Shown here in pieces: positions 13,100 to 16,037 of a stretch of 16,037 nucleotides of DNA (position 1 is the stretch's first letter; each line of letters starts with the position of its first letter). This stretch comes from CAZCBN01 sp964496975 (GTDB lineage Bacteria > Planctomycetota > Phycisphaerae > Phycisphaerales > UBA1924), in NCBI GenBank assembly GCA_964496975.1, contig CAZCBN010000069.1:1-16037 (forward strand). Direction: 5' to 3'. The notes below the pieces were generated by a model. That model searched no databases and had not been told where the DNA came from. It saw only the letters and a program-made list of their open reading frames with translations. Made by a program: the position numbers and the translations under genes.

Positions 13100-14806
13100 G
13101 TGAGCGCGAGCGTGCAGAAGATCGTGGGCACGTTGGAGGAGCTGGTGGCGCGGCGCGCGGCGGCCCGGGCGGCGGGGCTGCGGGTGGTGCAGTGCCACGG
13201 CTGCTTTGACATCGTGCACCCGGGGCACATCCGCCACCTGAAGTTTGCGAGGAGCCAGGGGGACATCCTGCTGGTGACGGTGAGCGGGGACGCGGTGGTG
13301 GCGAAGGGGACGGGCCGGCCGCTGATCCCGCAGGAGCTGCGGGCGGAGAACCTCGCGGAGCTGGACTGCGTGAGCTGGGTGTACGTGGAGCCCAGCCCGA
13401 CGGCGGAGTCGTTGCTGGACGCGGTGCGGCCCGACGTGTACATGAAGGGCCGCGAGTACGAGTTCAACGACGACCCGCGCTTCAAGGCGGAGCGGGCGGC
13501 GGTGGAGCGGCACGGGGGCCGGGTGGTCTTCAGCTCGGGGGATGTGGTCTTCAGCAGCACGGCGCTGATCGAGAGCCTGACGAACACCGCGGCGCGGGAC
13601 GGCGGGCTCGACCCGTTCCACCGGCGGCTCGTGCAGCTCTCGCGGGAGCCGGAGCTTTCGGGCGAGCGGCTCTGCGAGACGATCGGGCAGTTTCGAGGGC
13701 GGCGGGTGGTGGTGGTGGGCGAGGTGATCCGCGACACGTACGTGTTCTGCGACCGGCCCGACGTGGCGGGCGAGAGCCCGGTGATGACGCTGCGGCCCGT
13801 GGAGTACCGCTGCTTTGACGGCGGTGCGGCGATCCTGGCGCGGCACGCGGCGGCGATGGGCGCCGACGCCACGCTGGTGACGGCGCTGCCCGACGATGCG
13901 CACGGCGCGGCGCTGCGGGCGAGGCTGCTCGCCGAGGGCGTGAACGTGCTGTCGATCCCCTCGCCCACGGCGATCGCCGAGAAGCAGCGCTTCCTGGTGG
14001 GCGACAGCAAGGTGATGAAGGTGGATCTGGTCGACGAGCCGGCGTTTGACGCGGGGGCGCGCGAGCGGCTCCTGGAGCTGGCGGGCGAGGCCGCGAGCCA
14101 CGGCAGCGTGAACGGCGGGTGCGACGCGGCGATCGTCGTCGACTTCGGGCTCGGGCTGCTGACGCCGCCCTTGCTGCGCAGGCTCTGCACGGAGCTGCGG
14201 CCGCGGGCGGGGATCCTCGCGGGCGACGTGTCGGGGCGGCGGAGCGGGCTCCGCGACATGCGGGGCATGGACCTGCTGACGCCGAGCGAGAGCGAGCTGC
14301 GCGACGCGATGCGGAACTACAGCGACGGCCTGCCCGCGGTGACGTGGGGCCTGCTCAACGAGACGCACGGGCGCAGCGCCATCGTGACGATGGGCCCGGA
14401 CGGGCTGATCGCCTTCGGCCGGGTCAAGGCGGAGCCGGCAGCGCCCGCCGGGAAGGGCGGGGCGGGCGGGGGCTGGGGCGGGTCGTTCCCCACGCGGCTG
14501 CGGGGCGAGCACGTGCCGGCGCTGGTGCCGCACGCGGTGGACGCGCTCGGGTGCGGGGATGCGCTGCTGACGACGGCGGCGTTGACGCTCGCCTCGGGCG
14601 GCAGCCTGCTGAGCGCGGCGTACCTGGGCGCGGTGGCGGCGAGCCTGGAGGCGCGGTGGCTCGGCAACGTGCCGGTGAACGCGTCGAGCCTGCGGCGCGA
14701 GGCGCTGCGGCTTGAGCAGTCGCACGTCGCGATGACGGGGCCCGGGGTGCTGGAGGCGATGCCGGTGGTGCGGAAGCTGAACGCCGCGGCGCGGGAGGCG
14801 GGCTGA
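13100..14806 (+). CDS. Fused nucleotidyltransferase/PfkB sugar kinase, HldE-like with reversed domain order
   Basis: About 568 aa. Residues 28-160 are a cytidylyltransferase-like domain: VVQCHGCFDIVHPGHIRHLKFAR has the nucleotide-binding HxGH (40-43), and VYMKGREYE and SSTALI are typical of HldE/RfaE nucleotidyltransferases. Residues 198-560 are a PfkB/ribokinase-type kinase with GRRVVVVGEVIRDTYVF, FDGGAAILARHAAAMGA, and the anion-hole/catalytic GCGD (484-487). In E. coli HldE the kinase comes first and the transferase second; here they are swapped. By analogy it would phosphorylate a sugar 7-phosphate at C1 and then activate it as an NDP-sugar for envelope glycans, but heptose is inferred. 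GTG 13100 was chosen because the frame before it lacks motifs; GTGs at 13094 and 13112 are alternatives. The glycosyltransferase starts 9 bases after its stop. Confidence 0.88.
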   Translation: MSASVQKIVGTLEELVARRAAARAAGLRVVQCHGCFDIVHPGHIRHLKFARSQGDILLVTVSGDAVVAKGTGRPLIPQELRAENLAELDCVSWVYVEPSPTAESLLDAVRPDVYMKGREYEFNDDPRFKAERAAVERHGGRVVFSSGDVVFSSTALIESLTNTAARDGGLDPFHRRLVQLSREPELSGERLCETIGQFRGRRVVVVGEVIRDTYVFCDRPDVAGESPVMTLRPVEYRCFDGGAAILARHAAAMGADATLVTALPDDAHGAALRARLLAEGVNVLSIPSPTAIAEKQRFLVGDSKVMKVDLVDEPAFDAGARERLLELAGEAASHGSVNGGCDAAIVVDFGLGLLTPPLLRRLCTELRPRAGILAGDVSGRRSGLRDMRGMDLLTPSESELRDAMRNYSDGLPAVTWGLLNETHGRSAIVTMGPDGLIAFGRVKAEPAAPAGKGGAGGGWGGSFPTRLRGEHVPALVPHAVDALGCGDALLTTAALTLASGGSLLSAAYLGAVAASLEARWLGNVPVNASSLRREALRLEQSHVAMTGPGVLEAMPVVRKLNAAAREAG

Positions 14807-14815
14807 GGGCTTTTT

Positions 14816-16037
14816 ATGGCGCACGCCCCGCGTGCCTCGGCGCGCGGGGCCGCGGGCAGAAAGGACGGCGGGGTCGTGCACATCGGCTACGTCATCCCGA
14901 CCCGCGACCGGCCCGCGGAGCTGGCGCGCACGCTGGCGGCGCTGGGGTCGCTGCCGGGGGCGCGGGCGGGCGACCATGTGGTGATCGCGGACAACGCGTC
15001 GGTCTCGCCGGTGCGGGCGCCGGCCCGGCTCGCGAACGGCATCGGCGTGCGGGTGATCCGGCTTGGTGAGAACGCCGGGGCCGCGGCCCGCAACACCGCC
15101 GCGGCGGCGAGCGACGCCGAGTGGGTGGTGATGCTGGACGATGACTCGGCCCCGATCGGCGCGGCCCCGCACGCGGTGCTGGAGCGGCAGCCGGCGGACG
15201 TGGCCGCGGTGATGGCGGACATCTTTTTGCCGAGCGCGGGGGACGGCGTGCCGCGGCGCGAGTCGGGGGGCTTGCCCGAGGTGCCGGTGGGGTGCGGGGT
15301 GGCGCTGCGGCGCGGGGTGTTCGTCGGGCTGGGCGGGTACGACGCGGCGTTTGGGTACTACGCGGAGGAGTACGACCTCGCGGCGCGGCTGCTGCTGGCG
15401 GGGATGCGCGTGGCGTTTGAGCCGGGGTTCTGCGTGCTGCACCGCAAGGTGTCGGCGGCGCGCGACATGAACGTGATCCTGGGCCGGCTGGTGCGGAACA
15501 ACGGCTGGGTCGCGGCGCGGTACGCGCCCGACGACGAGGTGGACGCTCGGCTCGCGGAGGTGCGGGACCGCTACGCGGCGATCGCGCGGAAGGAGAACGC
15601 GACCGAGGGGTACGCCGCGGGGCTCGCGGAGCTGGAGCGCACGCTCGCGGCGCAGCGGCGGACGCCCATGCCGCGGGGGCTGTGGGACCGGTTTACGGGG
15701 CTTTCGGCGGCGCGGGGGGCGGTGCGGGCCGAGGCGGCGCGGCGGGGGATCTCGTCGGCGGCGCTGGTGCTGCGGGGCAAGCACGACTGGGCCGTGGCGC
15801 AGGCGCTGCGCGAGGCGGGGGTGGAGCCGACGCGGGGCGTGCCGGGGCCTTGCGACACGCTGGTGGTGGCGACGCTGAGCCCCGGGCCGATGCGCGACGG
15901 GGTGTCGCTGCTGGGGGCGACGGGGCGGCGGGTGCTGGCGCCGTGGACGGAGGGTGGGCCGGGGGCCCGGGCGGGCGCGGGTGTGGGGGCGGGGGCGGGG
16001 GCGGGGGCGGGGGCGGCGACCGCCGCGGGGGCCTTGC
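14816..16037 (+). CDS. Family 2 glycosyltransferase (3' end outside window)
   Basis: Transfers a sugar from a nucleotide donor to a growing glycan. The frame is open from ATG 14816 to the window edge (407 codons). A GT-A fold starts at VVHIGYVIPTRDRPAELARTL (20-40), continues with LGENAGAAARNTA (83-95), and has a DxD-type metal site, LDDDS (107-111). PVGCGVALRRGVFVGLGGYDAAFGYYAEEYDLAARLLLAG is the usual acceptor-side region (catalytic acid in the EEYD area). After about 210 there is a helical part and then CDTLVVATLSPGP, perhaps the start of a second domain. GAGGG (14805-14809) overlaps the HldE-like stop and sits 6 bases before the ATG. GTG 14876 (HIGYVIPTR start) is an alternative. The last visible stretch is a Gly-Ala repeat encoded by G-runs. 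Confidence 0.88.
   Translation, partial: MAHAPRASARGAAGRKDGGVVHIGYVIPTRDRPAELARTLAALGSLPGARAGDHVVIADNASVSPVRAPARLANGIGVRVIRLGENAGAAARNTAAAASDAEWVVMLDDDSAPIGAAPHAVLERQPADVAAVMADIFLPSAGDGVPRRESGGLPEVPVGCGVALRRGVFVGLGGYDAAFGYYAEEYDLAARLLLAGMRVAFEPGFCVLHRKVSAARDMNVILGRLVRNNGWVAARYAPDDEVDARLAEVRDRYAAIARKENATEGYAAGLAELERTLAAQRRTPMPRGLWDRFTGLSAARGAVRAEAARRGISSAALVLRGKHDWAVAQALREAGVEPTRGVPGPCDTLVVATLSPGPMRDGVSLLGATGRRVLAPWTEGGPGARAGAGVGAGAGAGAGAATAAGAL
15985..16013 (+). repeat. GGGGGC tandem repeat (possible G-quadruplex) in the glycosyltransferase gene
   Basis: Five runs of five Gs separated by single Cs, encoding Gly-Ala repeats. This is a textbook G4-capable tract with one-base loops. The six-base period keeps the frame. 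Such runs are also prone to sequencing and polymerase slippage, so the frame beyond this point should be read with care. Confidence 0.7.

Noticed and set aside
12812..15784. Very long minus-strand frame upstream of PilZ
   Set aside because: It is antisense to the HldE-like and glycosyltransferase genes, which have strong motifs. Only the last 133 codons (PilZ) are real.
1..16037. tRNA, rRNA, CRISPR array, insertion sequence or integrase
   Set aside because: No T-loop GTTCRA pattern in a cloverleaf context, no rRNA-like stretch, no regularly spaced direct repeats with spacers, and no transposase or integrase motifs on either strand.

Overview
The window is a very GC-rich (roughly 70% or more by eye) stretch of ordinary bacterial chromosome with 13 protein genes, two of them cut by the window edges. 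The mix suggests a planctomycete, most likely of the Phycisphaerae type. It combines an ECF sigma factor, a SpoIIE-type phosphatase, a secreted protein with a conserved mature N-terminus next to large Ala/Gly-rich segments, a HldE-like enzyme in reversed domain order, and PilZ and ferredoxin genes. This placement is inferred from gene content; there is no rRNA or other decisive marker.

Layout. 1-2062 (+): end of an alanine-rich protein that may have helical repeats, then tmk (thymidylate kinase) and plsY (acylphosphate:glycerol-3-phosphate acyltransferase), closely spaced as a housekeeping operon. 2063-2386: gene-free leader with a 13-bp hairpin. 2387-2737 (+): an unrecognised 116-aa protein with FSRPE-type repeats and a near-perfect ribosome binding site. 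It converges on a minus-strand block with a GC hairpin between the two stops. Read right to left, that block (9573 down to 2778) holds an ECF sigma factor, a 680-bp gap rich in inverted repeats, a one-TM anti-sigma-like protein, a secreted protein with TPR-like repeats, and a GAF-SpoIIE phosphatase whose start overlaps the previous stop (ATGA). 9661-11819 (+): metG, with an in-frame repeated palindromic insert, then a 7Fe ferredoxin. 12811-11931 (-): a PilZ protein and a Nudix hydrolase overlapping by GTGA. 13100-16037 (+): a fused nucleotidyltransferase/sugar kinase resembling HldE with its domains swapped, then a family 2 glycosyltransferase running off the end.

How the genes may work together. 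The minus block looks like a signalling set: sigma factor, membrane-anchored antagonist, exported protein and phosphatase. A possible ECF-type promoter (GAAC-N17-CGTA) lies just upstream of the exported-protein gene. The right-hand operon (activated-sugar synthesis plus glycosyltransferase) points to a surface glycan. tmk, plsY, metG and the ferredoxin are core metabolism.

Base composition also has structure. Left of about 7.5-9 kb the plus strand is C-rich, and to the right it becomes strongly G-rich, whichever strand the genes are on. No tRNA, rRNA, CRISPR array, insertion sequence or integrase was found.
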